Assembly (NCBI GenBank): GCA_007122985.1
Contig: SKSM01000130.1
Coordinates: 1-42,862, forward strand
Direction of reading: 5' to 3'
Length of the DNA: 42,862 nt
Source: Nitriliruptoraceae bacterium
GTDB lineage: Bacteria; Actinomycetota; Nitriliruptoria; Nitriliruptorales; Nitriliruptoraceae
Shown: in pieces, positions 7,789-16,385 of the stretch
How the letters are laid out: the number at the start of each line of letters is the position of its first letter
How positions within the stretch are numbered: position 1 is the first letter of the stretch
The notes under the pieces: model-generated
Told to the model about the DNA's origin: nothing
What the model saw: the letters and a program-made list of their open reading frames with translations, nothing else
Database searches by the model: none
Translations under genes and position numbers: made by a program

Positions 7789-9134
7789 CGCCGCTCGACC
7801 GTGAGGTCGAGGAAGTGGGTCGAGCAGGAGATGCACGGGTCGTAGTTGCGGATCGCCTGCTCGCACGCCCACTGCAACGGCTCGTCGCCGAGGTCGAGGT
7901 TGGCCTGCACGAACTCGAGCAGGTCCGCCTCGATCGCCGGCTGGTTCTGTGAGGTCGGCGGCACGATCACCCCGTCGGCGATGTGGCCGTCGGCAGTGAT
8001 CTCGTAGCGGTGGTAGAGGATGCCGCGGGGCGCTTCGGTCGCGCCGTGGCCGATGCCGGCCACCGGTACGACCTCCACGGCGGACACCGGGGGTGGGACG
8101 TAGGCCGCGATCAGGCGCAGCGCCTCGTCGATGGCGTAGACCGTCTCGATCGCGCGGACCACGATGCTGCGGTAGGGGTTGGTCACCGGTGGGGTGCAGC
8201 CGACCTCGTCGGCCAGTGCGGCGATGTCCGAGGGCAGGCGGTCGGCGTTGAGGTTGAACCGGGCGAGCGGTCCGACCAGATAGGTCCCGCCGTCGCGCAT
8301 GCGGCCGTGCAGCGCGGTGGAGTGGGGCAGGTGCTCCTCGTGGAAGTGCTCGGGCCAGTCCTCGACCGGGATGTCCAGGCCGGAGCTGCTGATCACCCGG
8401 CCACGCTCGATCGGGTAGTCGCTCGCGCCGGGGGGTCCGGAGCCCGCTTCCGGGCGCAGCGCTACGTGGGTGTGGGCCTGCTCGAGGTGTGGGAAGGTGA
8501 AGCCGGCCACGAGCCGCACGGCGTCGATGGCGGCGTCACGGGCCCAGGTCAGCTCCTCGACCAGCGCCTCGAGCTGCTCACGGCGGGGAGCACGGTGGAA
8601 GCCGCCCACCCGCACGTTGATGGGGTGGATCGCGCGGCCCCCGATGACCTCGAGCAGCTGGTTGCCGATCTTGCGCATCCGCAGTGCCGTCTCGACGAGC
8701 TCACGGTGGTCGGCGGCCATCTCGATCGAGCCCTGGTAGCCGAGGAAGTCCGGCGCGTGCAGCATGAAGACGTGCAGGACGTGGCTCTCGATCCACTCTG
8801 CGCAGTACAGCAGGCGTCGCAGCTGGCGGATGCCGTCTGGCATCTGCACGCCACGCTCGCGCCCGGAGCCGGGCTCGACGCACAGTGACTCGATCGCGTT
8901 GATGGCCGAGAGCTGGTAGGCGACGGGGCAGATGCCGCAGATGCGCGCGGTGATGTCGGGCGGCTCGAGGAAGTGGCGGCCACGCAGCAGCGCCTCGAAG
9001 TAGCGGGGCGGTTCGTAGATGTTGAGCTCGACGTGCTCGACCCGCCCGTCGGTGACCTGGACGTGCATCGCACCCTCGCCCTCGAGCCGTGCGAGTGCCT
9101 CGACGGAGATGCGCCGGTCGTGGGTGTGGCTCAC
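7785..9134 (-). CDS. hydA: Group 3b [NiFe] hydrogenase large (alpha) subunit
   Basis: 449 residues from GTG 9134 with a GAGGAGG ribosome site; it overlaps the small-subunit stop (GTGA). Both nickel-ligand motifs are complete: RICGIC in the N-terminal third and DPCISCSTH at the C-terminus. Nine residues (FLDLTVERR) follow the His and could be the cleaved tail. Length and the accompanying HydB/HydG subunits place it in the cytosolic NAD(P)-linked group 3b (sulfhydrogenase-type) enzymes, which oxidise or evolve H2 against NADP(H). No Tat or membrane signal in any subunit. Its partner is the 264-residue small subunit directly upstream. Confidence 0.95.
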   Translation of the reverse strand: MSHTHDRRISVEALARLEGEGAMHVQVTDGRVEHVELNIYEPPRYFEALLRGRHFLEPPDITARICGICPVAYQLSAINAIESLCVEPGSGRERGVQMPDGIRQLRRLLYCAEWIESHVLHVFMLHAPDFLGYQGSIEMAADHRELVETALRMRKIGNQLLEVIGGRAIHPINVRVGGFHRAPRREQLEALVEELTWARDAAIDAVRLVAGFTFPHLEQAHTHVALRPEAGSGPPGASDYPIERGRVISSSGLDIPVEDWPEHFHEEHLPHSTALHGRMRDGGTYLVGPLARFNLNADRLPSDIAALADEVGCTPPVTNPYRSIVVRAIETVYAIDEALRLIAAYVPPPVSAVEVVPVAGIGHGATEAPRGILYHRYEITADGHIADGVIVPPTSQNQPAIEADLLEFVQANLDLGDEPLQWACEQAIRNYDPCISCSTHFLDLTVERR

Positions 9135-9925
9135 GGAGCGACCTCCTCGTGGCGGCGTGACTCGGACCGGAATGCCGGCGCGTCGGCGTTGAACGTCCGG
9201 TAGAGGCGCAGCAGCTCGGGGTGGTCCACACCGAACTGCTCCTCGAGCCAGTCGCTCAGTGAGCGCGGGTTGGGGCTCTCGGCCGGTCCGAAGCAGCCGT
9301 AGCAGCCGCGGTCGTACGCGGGGCAGCGCGCGCCGCAGCCGGCCTGGGTGACCGGTCCCAGACACGGGGTGCCGTGGGCGACCGTGACGCAGATGTTGCC
9401 GCGCAGCTTGCATTCGACGCACACCGAGTGGGTGGGCGTCACCGGCTTGCGACCGGCGAGGATGGCGTTGATGACCTCGACGAGTTGGCTGGTCTCGATC
9501 GGGCAGCCACGCAGCTCGAGATCGACCGAGACGTGCTCGGCGACGGCGGTGGAGTCGGCCAGGGACGCGACGTACTGCGGTTGGGCGTAGACCAGCGAGC
9601 GGAACTCGTCCATGTCGCCGAAGTTGCGCAGGGCCTGGATCCCACCGGCGGTGGCACACGCCCCGATGGTGATCAAGGTGGTCGAGATCTCGCGGACGTG
9701 GCGGATCCGCTCGGCGTCGTCGGGCGTGGTGATCGAGCCTTCGACCAGTGAGAGGTCGTAGGGGCCCTCGACGACCTCACGGGTGGCCTCGAGGAAGTAG
9801 GCGATCTGGACCTCGTCGGCGATGGCCAGCAGCTCGTCCTCGGCGGAGAGCAGCGACAGCTGGCAGCCGTCGCAGGAGGCGAACTTCCACACCGCCACCT
9901 TCGGCCGCGCGATGTCCTGTGTCAT
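9131..9925 (-). CDS. hydD: Group 3b [NiFe] hydrogenase small (delta) subunit
   Basis: 264 residues from ATG 9925 with a GGAG ribosome site. The start [21 protein letters not shown] leads into the proximal-cluster CDGC motif. Later Cys sets are [29 protein letters not shown] and [25 protein letters not shown], enough for three [4Fe-4S] clusters carrying electrons from the NiFe site to HydB/HydG. There is no twin-arginine leader, as expected for group 3. It lies 51 nt after hydG and overlaps hydA by 4 nt. Confidence 0.95.
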   Translation of the reverse strand: MTQDIARPKVAVWKFASCDGCQLSLLSAEDELLAIADEVQIAYFLEATREVVEGPYDLSLVEGSITTPDDAERIRHVREISTTLITIGACATAGGIQALRNFGDMDEFRSLVYAQPQYVASLADSTAVAEHVSVDLELRGCPIETSQLVEVINAILAGRKPVTPTHSVCVECKLRGNICVTVAHGTPCLGPVTQAGCGARCPAYDRGCYGCFGPAESPNPRSLSDWLEEQFGVDHPELLRLYRTFNADAPAFRSESRRHEEVAP

Positions 9926-9976
9926 GACGCTCCACCCCCTCGGTGCGTGCCGGATGCGGCCGCACGCACCCACGGC

Positions 9977-10828
9977 TCACAGCTCACGGATCTCCATCAG
10001 GTCGGCGACCTCGGGCCAGGCGAACACCGGCCCGTCCCGGCACAGGAACAGCGGCCCCAGCTGGCAGTGACCGCAGGTGCCCACGCCGCACTTCATGTTG
10101 CGCTCCAGCGTCACGAAGATGCGTTCGGCCGGAACTCCGCGGGCGAGCAGCGACTGCGCGCTGAACCGCATCATCACCTCAGGCCCGCAGACCAGTACCA
10201 CGGCGTTCTCCGGGTCGAACGGCACGCGGGGGATGAGCTTGGTGACCACCCCGACACGGCCGGACCAGCCCCGGACCGCGCTGTCCACGGTGGTGTGCAC
10301 GTCGATGCTGCGGTCGGCGTCCCAGCGCTCGAGGTCGTCGCGGAACACCAGGTCGCGGGGGCTGCGGGCCCCCACTAGCAGCACCACGCGCCCGAACCGC
10401 TCGCGTTCGCGTAGGGCGTACGCGATCGCCGGGCGCACCGGGGCCATGCCGATGCCGCCGGCCACGATCACCAGGTCGCGGCCGGCAGCCTCGTCGAGCG
10501 GCCACGGACGGCCGTAGGGGCCGCGGATGCCGATCGTCGCACCCGGCTGCAGGTCGTTGAGCGCCTTGGTCACCCACCCGACGGCGCGGATGGTGTGCGA
10601 CAGCAGCCCGGGCGTGGCCGGATCGGAGGAGATCGAGATCGCGGCCTCGCCGACCCCGTAGACGTAGACCATGTCGAACTGGCCCGGCTGGAAGGCGATC
10701 GGCTCCTGCTCGGGCCGCACGTCGATGGTGACGATGTCGTGGGTCTGGTGGCGGACGGTCGACACCTGGTAGGGGCGACCGGTCAGCGGACCGCGCGGCG
10801 GGGCGTCAGCGAGGCTCATGGTGGACAT
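9977..10828 (-). CDS. hydG: Hydrogenase gamma subunit, FAD/NAD(P)-binding reductase
   Basis: 283 residues. An N-terminal FAD-binding ferredoxin-reductase fold (FQPGQFDMVYVYGVGEAAISI) is followed by an NAD(P) domain (VIVAGGIGMAPVRPA; LVCGPEVMM) and a C-terminal [2Fe-2S] site (CGVGTCGHCQLGPLFLCRDGP), as in dihydroorotate-dehydrogenase electron-transfer subunits. It exchanges electrons between the iron-sulfur chain and NAD(P)H. Its 5' end overlaps the cyclic-nucleotide-binding gene by 23 nt. The ATG at 10819 (MSLAD) is an equally reasonable start; neither has a strong ribosome site, so translational coupling is likely. Confidence 0.93.
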   Translation of the reverse strand: MSTMSLADAPPRGPLTGRPYQVSTVRHQTHDIVTIDVRPEQEPIAFQPGQFDMVYVYGVGEAAISISSDPATPGLLSHTIRAVGWVTKALNDLQPGATIGIRGPYGRPWPLDEAAGRDLVIVAGGIGMAPVRPAIAYALRERERFGRVVLLVGARSPRDLVFRDDLERWDADRSIDVHTTVDSAVRGWSGRVGVVTKLIPRVPFDPENAVVLVCGPEVMMRFSAQSLLARGVPAERIFVTLERNMKCGVGTCGHCQLGPLFLCRDGPVFAWPEVADLMEIREL

Positions 10829-11300
10829 CCAGCAGTTGGACCCGGGCGGCCTGCAGCCGTTCGACGACCACGCGACCGAGCCGCAGGACCAGGTCGCGAC
10901 CGAGCGCCGGGTGTGCGTCGATCAACACGCGCAGATGCTCGCCGTCGATCCGCAGCAACCGCGTCGAGGTCAGGCAGCGTCCGTCGAAGGCCCAGCTGCG
11001 CGGCGGGAACAGCCACGACCAGCCGATGACGTCGCCGGAGTGGATCGTCTCGATGGTGATCGGTCCGCGGGAGGGGTCGGAGACCTCCAGCGCCACCGCA
11101 CCCTCGACGACGAGGTAGAGGGCGTCGGCGGTGTGGCCGTGCCGGATGACGAACTGGTCGGTCCCGAGCGTGCGTTCGCTCGCACCGTCGGCGATCAGCG
11201 CGAGGTGCTCGGCGTCCAGCGCGGCGAAGAAGGGGTGGCTGGCGAGTGCCACCTGGACGGTGTCGGACTCGCCTGCGTTGAGTGGCTCGTAGGTGCCCAT
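10806..11300 (-). CDS. Stand-alone cyclic-nucleotide-binding domain protein of the hydrogenase operon
   Basis: 164 residues, essentially one cNMP/CRP-type beta-roll: [19 protein letters not shown], then [36 protein letters not shown] and the terminal helix. No helix-turn-helix follows, so it is not a full CRP/FNR regulator. The phosphate-binding cassette usual for cAMP binding (GE...AL.....R) is not clear ([12 protein letters not shown] instead), so the ligand is uncertain. It sits between hydB and hydG with GGAGGAG upstream of its ATG; similar genes are known in other group 3b clusters. It may be a regulatory subunit of the enzyme (inference). Confidence 0.85.
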   Translation of the reverse strand: MGTYEPLNAGESDTVQVALASHPFFAALDAEHLALIADGASERTLGTDQFVIRHGHTADALYLVVEGAVALEVSDPSRGPITIETIHSGDVIGWSWLFPPRSWAFDGRCLTSTRLLRIDGEHLRVLIDAHPALGRDLVLRLGRVVVERLQAARVQLLDVHHEPR

Positions 11301-11316
11301 CGGCCGGTCTCCTCCG

Positions 11317-12456
11317 TCAGGTGGCTCCCGGGTCGGAGGCGCGCCGGATGGCGTCGGCCTCCACGGTGATGTCGATGCCCACCGGACACCAAGTGATGCA
11401 CCGGCCGCAGCCCACGCAGCCGGATGTCCCGAACTGGTCGATCCAGGTGGCCAGCTTGTGCGTCATCCACTGGCGGTAGCGCGCCTTGGTGGAGCTGCGC
11501 ACGCTGGCGGGGCCAGCGTGGCTGAACTCCAGCCCGAAGCACGAGTCCCACCGGCGGTCGCGGAAGGCGTTCGCGCCGGTCAGGTCGGTGGTGTCCTCGA
11601 CCGTCGTGCAGAAGCAGGTCGGACATACCAGGGTGCAGTTGGTGCACGCCAGACAGCGGTCGGCGATGTCGTCCCAGCGGGGATGCTCGAGGTTGCCGAG
11701 CAGCAGGTCGTGCAGGCCGTCGGTGTCGAGCTCGCGGCCCATCCCGGCGGTCGCGGTGGCGATGACCTGCTCACGGGCGGTGATGTCGTGGTGGGTCGGC
11801 TCGCCGCGCTCGAGCGCGGCGAGCAGCTCGGCTCCGGCCTCGGTCACGGCGCGGGCCAGGAACCGGTGCTCGCCGTCGAGCAGCTCGGTCAGCACCAGGT
11901 CGGCTCCCTCGGTCACGCCCGGCCCGGTGCCCATCGATGCGCAGAAGCAGGTGCCGGCCGGTGACCCGCACTCGACAGCGATCAGCAGCACGTCCGACCG
12001 GTGGGCGACGTACACCTCGTCCTGGTAGGCGCCCTGGAGGAAGACGCGGTCCTGGACGGCGATGGCCGCCAGCTCGCAGCCACGGACCCCGAGGAAGGCG
12101 ATCCGCGCCGATTCATGCCTCTCCTGGGTGACGTGGAAGCTCGCGTCGCCGTCGGAGGTGGCCGTCCACAGCCGCTGGCGCGGCGGGAACAGCTCGCGCT
12201 TGGGGCTCGAGGGCCCCACGGCGTAGCCGAACAGCGCCTCGTCGTCCCGGCGCTGCAGCCGGTAGGTGCCGGGCGCCTGCTCGTCGGTCCAGCCCCGCGG
12301 CAGGTCGCTCAGCTCGTGGAGCTCGCCGTGGAGGATCGAGCCATCCCGGACCGTCGGGCCGATGACGCGGTAGCCGTCACCACGCAGCGTCCCGATCAGG
12401 GTGCCGAGCTCGTCGACGGCGATGACGACAGGATCGGCGAGCTGCGCACCATCCAT
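11317..12456 (-). CDS. hydB: Hydrogenase beta subunit, 4Fe-4S ferredoxin-type (HydB)
   Basis: 379 residues, first gene of the operon, with GGAAGG 6 nt before the ATG. The C-terminal third holds two cluster motifs, [16 protein letters not shown] and [16 protein letters not shown]. Upstream Cys residues ([24 protein letters not shown]) match the HydB/AsrA-like domain. Known role in the heterotetramer: relay electrons between the small subunit and the flavin subunit HydG. There is a 16-nt gap to the cyclic-nucleotide-binding gene. The 18-bp inverted repeat just upstream suggests control of the whole operon from here. Confidence 0.93.
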   Translation of the reverse strand: MDGAQLADPVVIAVDELGTLIGTLRGDGYRVIGPTVRDGSILHGELHELSDLPRGWTDEQAPGTYRLQRRDDEALFGYAVGPSSPKRELFPPRQRLWTATSDGDASFHVTQERHESARIAFLGVRGCELAAIAVQDRVFLQGAYQDEVYVAHRSDVLLIAVECGSPAGTCFCASMGTGPGVTEGADLVLTELLDGEHRFLARAVTEAGAELLAALERGEPTHHDITAREQVIATATAGMGRELDTDGLHDLLLGNLEHPRWDDIADRCLACTNCTLVCPTCFCTTVEDTTDLTGANAFRDRRWDSCFGLEFSHAGPASVRSSTKARYRQWMTHKLATWIDQFGTSGCVGCGRCITWCPVGIDITVEADAIRRASDPGAT

Positions 12457-12476
12457 CCCGCGCCTTCCGACGCCGT

Positions 12477-12494
12477 GTGAGGTCGTGACCTCAC
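12477..12494. promoter_or_regulatory. Operator-like inverted repeat on the hydrogenase promoter
   Basis: GTGAGGTCGTGACCTCAC: perfect 7-bp arms around a CGTG centre. On the minus strand TAGCGT (12498-12493), a good actinobacterial -10, overlaps its first bases, so the repeat would cover the transcription start, about 20-38 nt before the hydB ATG. That geometry suits a repressor. It resembles but does not match the CRP/FNR half-site arrangement. Confidence 0.5.
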
Positions 12495-12683
12495 GCTACG
12501 CACGTGATTGCGCGCTCCACAGAGACGATGGTCCCGACGCTGAGGGAACCTCGCCGCTCGGTACACGGGTGTGCGTGCGCATGGCGGTTCGGCTCGCGGT
12601 CACGGGTCCGACCGACGGGTCGTTGGTCCCTGTCCGCGGGTCCGCCCCGCTGCCATGCTCACAGACGGGACGTGCACACGGAT

Positions 12684-12699
12684 CCGACGGATCCGTCGG
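12684..12699. promoter_or_regulatory. 16-bp perfect palindrome upstream of the ABC exporter
   Basis: CCGACGGATCCGTCGG, ending 70 nt before the ATPase start. GGATCCG also occurs as a direct repeat at its left side. Size and symmetry fit a TetR-family operator, the usual type of control for drug exporters, but no regulator gene lies nearby. Confidence 0.4.
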
Positions 12700-12769
12700 T
12701 GCGCGTTGGAGGCATGTGTCGCCGCACGCGGACGGCTCGCCCGATGGCGCCCGCCGAGCGGAAGGAGCC

Positions 12770-13726
12770 ATGGTGGTTTGCGTGATCGTCGAGGACCTGC
12801 ACAAGCACTACGGCGACAACCACGCGGTTCGTGGGTTGGACCTGCAGGTCGAAGAGGGGGAGGTGCTGGCCATCGTCGGACCCAACGGCGCCGGCAAGAC
12901 CACCACCGTGGAGATCCTGGAGGGGCATCGTCGTCGCAGCAGCGGCCGTGTCGAGGTGCTCGGGTTCGATCCGGAGACCGGGGGCCGCGCCTTCCGCGAG
13001 CGCATCGGCATCGTGCTGCAGGAGGCCGGCATGGACGAGCGTTTCAGCGTTCGTGAGCTGGTCAGCCTCTACGCCGGGTTCTATCCGGCTCCACGCGCGG
13101 TGGACGAGGTCATCGAGGTGGTGGGACTCACCGGCAAGGCGGATGCCCGCACCAAGACGCTCTCGGGCGGCCAGCGACGGCGCCTGGACCTCGCGCTTGG
13201 GCTGATCGGAGATCCGCAGCTGCTATTCCTCGACGAGCCGACCACCGGGTTCGACCCGACGGCCCGCCGTCAGGCGTGGGACGTGGTCGCGGGGCTGTGC
13301 GCGATCGGCAAGACCGTGCTGCTGACCACCCACTACATGGAGGAGGCGGCGAACCTCGCCGACCGCGTCGCGGTGGTCGCCGGTGGGCAGCTGGTCGCAC
13401 TCGGCACCCCTGACGAGCTCGTCGACCGCGTGGAGGGCGACCAGGCGGTGATCAGCTTCCAGCTGCCGGCCGGGGTCGCCGCTGCGGACCTGCCGGGCTT
13501 CGCGGGCCAGCTGTCCCTCGACGGCGATGCGGTGCAGGTGCGCTCTGCCGTGCCGACCCGTGATCTGCAGGCGCTGACCGGTTGGGCGGTCGACCGGGGC
13601 GTGGAGATCGCACAGCTGCGGCTGCAGCGCCGCAGCTTCGAGGACGCCTACCTCGACCTGGTCGGCGAGGTGGCCGCCACCAACGGTGCCGGCGACGACC
13701 CCGCGGAGGTGGGTGCGCATGGCTGA
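12770..13726 (+). CDS. ABC exporter ATP-binding protein (DrrA/CcmA type)
   Basis: 318 residues from ATG 12770; GTG 12773 has better spacing to the AAGGAG site and could be used instead. All nucleotide-binding motifs are present: Walker A GPNGAGKTT, signature LSGGQRRR, Walker B LLFLDEPTTGFD and H-loop TTHYMEEA. A C-terminal tail of about 80 residues follows. Partner of the two-unit permease immediately downstream, whose ATG overlaps this stop by 8 nt. Role: ATP-driven export of a lipid-like or drug-like substrate; the cargo is not readable. Confidence 0.93.
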   Translation: MVVCVIVEDLHKHYGDNHAVRGLDLQVEEGEVLAIVGPNGAGKTTTVEILEGHRRRSSGRVEVLGFDPETGGRAFRERIGIVLQEAGMDERFSVRELVSLYAGFYPAPRAVDEVIEVVGLTGKADARTKTLSGGQRRRLDLALGLIGDPQLLFLDEPTTGFDPTARRQAWDVVAGLCAIGKTVLLTTHYMEEAANLADRVAVVAGGQLVALGTPDELVDRVEGDQAVISFQLPAGVAAADLPGFAGQLSLDGDAVQVRSAVPTRDLQALTGWAVDRGVEIAQLRLQRRSFEDAYLDLVGEVAATNGAGDDPAEVGAHG

Positions 13727-15368
13727 GGCACTGCGCACCCCACCGGCCGCCGACGTCCCACAGCCGCGCGGCGACGTCGGCCAGTGGGCACCGACGGCGC
13801 GGCTGGTGGCCGACCAGGTGATCCACGCCAGCCGCGACGCGTGGCGGACACCCGCATCGATGCTGGTCACCTTGATCTTCCCGGTGTTGTTCCTGGTGGT
13901 CAGCGCGCTCGCCGTCGGTGACGTGCGCACCGGTCCGGGCGCCGACGCGGTGATCCAGCGGCTCGTCCCCGCCGCCGCGGTGTTCGCGACGGCGATGGCC
14001 GCGTTCGTGATGCTCGCGTTCGGGGTCGCGGTCGCGGGCGAGCAGGGTGTGCTCAAGCGGCTGCGCGGCACGCCGTTGCCCCTGTGGGCCCATCTGGCCG
14101 GTCGCACGGCCGCCGCGGCCTGGGTGGCGGTGCTCGGCACGGCCCTGATGGTCGTGGTGGGCGCGGCCGGCTACGGGCTCGAGGTCACCGCACGGACCCT
14201 GCCCGCCGCCCTGTTCGGACTGCTGGTGATGATCGCGAGCTTCGCGGCGCTGGGCTTCGCCGTGGCGGCCGTCGTCCGCTCGAGCCAGGCCGTGCTGAGC
14301 CTGACGATGGGGGCGGTGGTGTTGCTCGGCTTCGTCTCCGACCTGTTCGCCTTCGGAACGACCACACCGAGGTGGCTGGAGGTGATCGGGTGGGCGCTGC
14401 CGCTGCGCCACGCGGTCGAGGTGCTCGCCGCTCCGTTCGAAGCAGGTGTGACCGGAGGCGGGGTCGCGGCAGGGAGCCTGGTCGCCCTGCTGGGCTGGGG
14501 GACGGCGGGTGCCCTCGTCGCGCTGCGCTTCCTCGGGCGGGAGCGTGCGATGGCCGTCGGTCCGCGCCTCGCCGGCCGCGTGGGTCGTCGTGCCGGGCGG
14601 GTCGGCGCGTTCGCCTACGGTTCACCGTCGGCGCTCGGACTGGTCTGGGGCCAGCTGCGCCATGCCAATCGGGGCATCTGGCGTGAGCCGGTGTTCGCGT
14701 TCTTCGCGCTGGCGATGCCGGCGCTCTTCGTGGTGCTGCTGCCGACCGTGACCGGCAACCCGGACATCGACGGCGTGAGCTTCGCGGTGTCGATGACCAC
14801 CGGGATGCCGGTGTTCGGTCTGGCCCTGACCGCCTATGTCGCACTGCCCGAGACCGTCGCCGCGGCGCGGGACAAGGGGCTGCTCAAGCGCCTGCGCGGC
14901 ACGCCAGTGCCGGCCTGGGCCTACCTCGCCGGTCGGATCGTGTCGGTGTTCTGGGTGGGGGCCTTGACGGTGACGATCGTGCTCGGCGCCGGATGGCTGT
15001 TGTACGACGCGACGCCGGTTGCCGCCGGTCTGCCCGTGCTGGTCCTGGTGTTGCTGGCCGGGACCGCCTGCCTCGCGGCGCTCGGGATGGCGGTCGCCAG
15101 CCTCGCCCCGACCGCGGAGTCCGTCCCTGCCATCACCCTGGCGAGCTTCCTGCCGCTGGTGTTCGTCTCCGGCATCTTCCCGCTGGGGGATGCGCTGCCG
15201 GAGGTGGTCGCCGCCGCTGCCGGCTGGCTGCCGCTGGCCCCGATGGTCGACGCGACCCGTGAGGCCTTCACCGCCGGTGCCGTGGCCGGCCGCGAGCTCG
15301 CGATCGTCGGCGGCTGGACGCTCGTGGGGATCGTGGTCGCGCTGACCCGCTTCCGGTGGGAGCCCTGA
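13719..15368 (+). CDS. Duplicated ABC-2 type exporter permease
   Basis: 549 residues from ATG 13719 (MAEALRT), preceded by GGAGG and overlapping the ATPase stop. About twice the usual ABC-2 permease length because it contains two homologous halves. Each half carries the LKRLRGTP.P.WA.LAGR block (around residues 115 and 390) followed by five or so hydrophobic helices; the second ends with the family's F.SGIFPL-type loop and PLAPMVDATREAF. One polypeptide therefore probably supplies both membrane halves of the transporter. It is inner-membrane, about 12 TM segments. The next gene is convergent, with the 19-bp repeat array between. Confidence 0.9.
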   Translation: MAEALRTPPAADVPQPRGDVGQWAPTARLVADQVIHASRDAWRTPASMLVTLIFPVLFLVVSALAVGDVRTGPGADAVIQRLVPAAAVFATAMAAFVMLAFGVAVAGEQGVLKRLRGTPLPLWAHLAGRTAAAAWVAVLGTALMVVVGAAGYGLEVTARTLPAALFGLLVMIASFAALGFAVAAVVRSSQAVLSLTMGAVVLLGFVSDLFAFGTTTPRWLEVIGWALPLRHAVEVLAAPFEAGVTGGGVAAGSLVALLGWGTAGALVALRFLGRERAMAVGPRLAGRVGRRAGRVGAFAYGSPSALGLVWGQLRHANRGIWREPVFAFFALAMPALFVVLLPTVTGNPDIDGVSFAVSMTTGMPVFGLALTAYVALPETVAAARDKGLLKRLRGTPVPAWAYLAGRIVSVFWVGALTVTIVLGAGWLLYDATPVAAGLPVLVLVLLAGTACLAALGMAVASLAPTAESVPAITLASFLPLVFVSGIFPLGDALPEVVAAAAGWLPLAPMVDATREAFTAGAVAGRELAIVGGWTLVGIVVALTRFRWEP

Positions 15369-15400
15369 CCCACGCCCGTCCGGGCGGCACGAGGCCAGCA

Positions 15401-15697
15401 GCGGCTGCGGCAATCCGCACCCGCTGCGAGGATCCGCACCCGCTGCGAGGATCCGCACCCGCTGCGAGGATCCGCACCCGCGGCGTGGCGCGCCGCGCCG
15501 CCTCCCTGGCGGGTGCAGTTCGTCTCACCGGGTGCAGAATGACGCAGATCTGCGTCAAAGTGCACCCGGTGAGAGATTCCGCGCCCGCTGAGAGGATTTG
15601 CGCCCGGTGAGAGGATTTGCGCCCGGTGAGAGGATTTGCACCCGGTGAGAGGATCTGCACCCGCTGCGACGTTCTGCACCCGCTGCGATGACGTGCC
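15401..15697. repeat. 19-bp tandem repeat array, two orientations, at a convergent gene junction
   Basis: The 351-nt gap 15369-15719 holds no gene but an exact 19-bp periodic array. Units: one degenerate (15401-15419), three identical (15420-15476, CCCGCTGCGAGGATCCGCA), one inverted (15514-15532), then seven in direct register (15565-15697). Consensus CCCGSTGMGASRAWYYGCR, in two subfamilies that differ jointly at positions 5 and 8 (C/C or G/A). There are no spacers, so it is not CRISPR. The same unit is at 1-38. Function unknown; location at gene 3' ends suggests a termination or chromosome-structure role. Confidence 0.9.
15523..15574. repeat. 52-nt near-perfect palindrome inside the repeat array
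   Basis: Fourteen-base arms (15523-15536 and 15561-15574) made from oppositely oriented 19-bp units enclose an 18-bp perfect palindrome, TGACGCAGATCTGCGTCA (15540-15557), with three unpaired bases on each side. As RNA on either strand it would form a long hairpin, so it could act as a bidirectional terminator for the convergent genes; as DNA it could be a protein site or cruciform. Confidence 0.8.
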
Positions 15698-15719
15698 GCG
15701 GGCGGGGTGTTGTGGCACG

Positions 15720-16130
15720 TCAGGTACTCGACCGGCGGGTGCGCTTGATGCCGGCCCGCTTGAGTGTCGCCGCGGGGACACCGGCTTCGCGCCAGGCGGT
15801 GTAGGTGATGCCCTTGCGCTCGGAGTATTCGGCGGCCGCGTCCACGAAGGCATGCTCGAGTGCCTCGAGGTCCGGCTCCTCGCCGATCTCGACGAGTCGT
15901 TGCTCGAGGTCCAGGCGCTTCTGGATCAACTCGACCCGCTTGGCCGGGTCCTCTTCGGTGTCGATCTGCTCCTGGATCTCTGGGATCCTCGCTTCGATCG
16001 TTGACCGATCGAGCTTGCGTCCGGGGCGTCGTTCCTGTTCGAGTGCCGAGAGGTAGTCGCGCACCGCTTTGCCCTGTGCGCGCCCCTTGGCGAGCGCTGC
16101 CTTGTGCTCGTCACTCATCTGGCGTGCCAC
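15720..16130 (-). CDS. Small charged helical protein, unknown function
   Basis: 136 residues from GTG 16130, with an excellent AGGAGGA site; a second start, ATG 16118, is possible. The N-terminus MSDEHKAALAKGRAQGKAV is basic. Residues 30-100 are a Glu/Arg-rich likely coiled coil (IEARIPEIQEQIDTEEDPAKR...). The C-terminus ends in GITYTAWREAGVPAATLKRAGIKR. I have the impression of similar actinobacterial proteins but no named function; the basic ends could contact nucleic acid (inference). It is convergent with the ABC permease and divergent from pckA. Confidence 0.75.
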   Translation of the reverse strand: MARQMSDEHKAALAKGRAQGKAVRDYLSALEQERRPGRKLDRSTIEARIPEIQEQIDTEEDPAKRVELIQKRLDLEQRLVEIGEEPDLEALEHAFVDAAAEYSERKGITYTAWREAGVPAATLKRAGIKRTRRSST

Positions 16131-16189
16131 GATTTCCTCCTGCGACTGGTGCCACGGGCACTGGGATCGGTCGCGCGGCTCGTGGCAGA

Positions 16190-16235
16190 CTCATTGGACG
16201 ATACCAAGTACGTAGGTTCGCCGGTATTTTGGGGC
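16190..16235. promoter_or_regulatory. AT-richer divergent promoter island upstream of pckA
   Basis: This stretch is clearly less GC-rich than its surroundings. It contains a TTGG-N6-CCAA inverted repeat (16194-16207), TACGTA (16209-16214) and TATTTT (16225-16230). It lies between the divergent 136-residue gene and pckA and probably holds their promoters; exact boxes cannot be assigned. Confidence 0.35.
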
Positions 16236-16385
16236 TGCGACGGCTGTGGGCCGCAGGGCCGGCGGAGCACGGCCCGCTGCGGTCTGCGCTCGGTTGCGGT
16301 CCGACGCGCGACGCTCACTACGATCGCTGCCGTGGTCAGCAGCGTCGCCGGTCGAGCGGGGCGCCCAGCGCCGGAAGGATCCACT

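Larger units (their letters stand above)
12457..12769. other. 313-nt divergent regulatory gap, no gene
   Basis: No credible coding sequence is seen between hydB and the ABC exporter. It contains the hydrogenase operator-like repeat (12477-12494) and a 16-bp palindrome (12684-12699) nearer the ABC operon. Open frames running through it have no homology I recognise and no ribosome sites. Confidence 0.6.

Noticed and set aside
12401-12769. N-terminal extension of the ABC ATPase
   Set aside because: The extra 123 codons run through the divergent promoter region with its inverted repeats; the conserved domain and ribosome site fit ATG 12770 or GTG 12773.
15401-15697. CRISPR array
   Set aside because: Units are contiguous 19-mers with no unique spacers and no cas genes are present.
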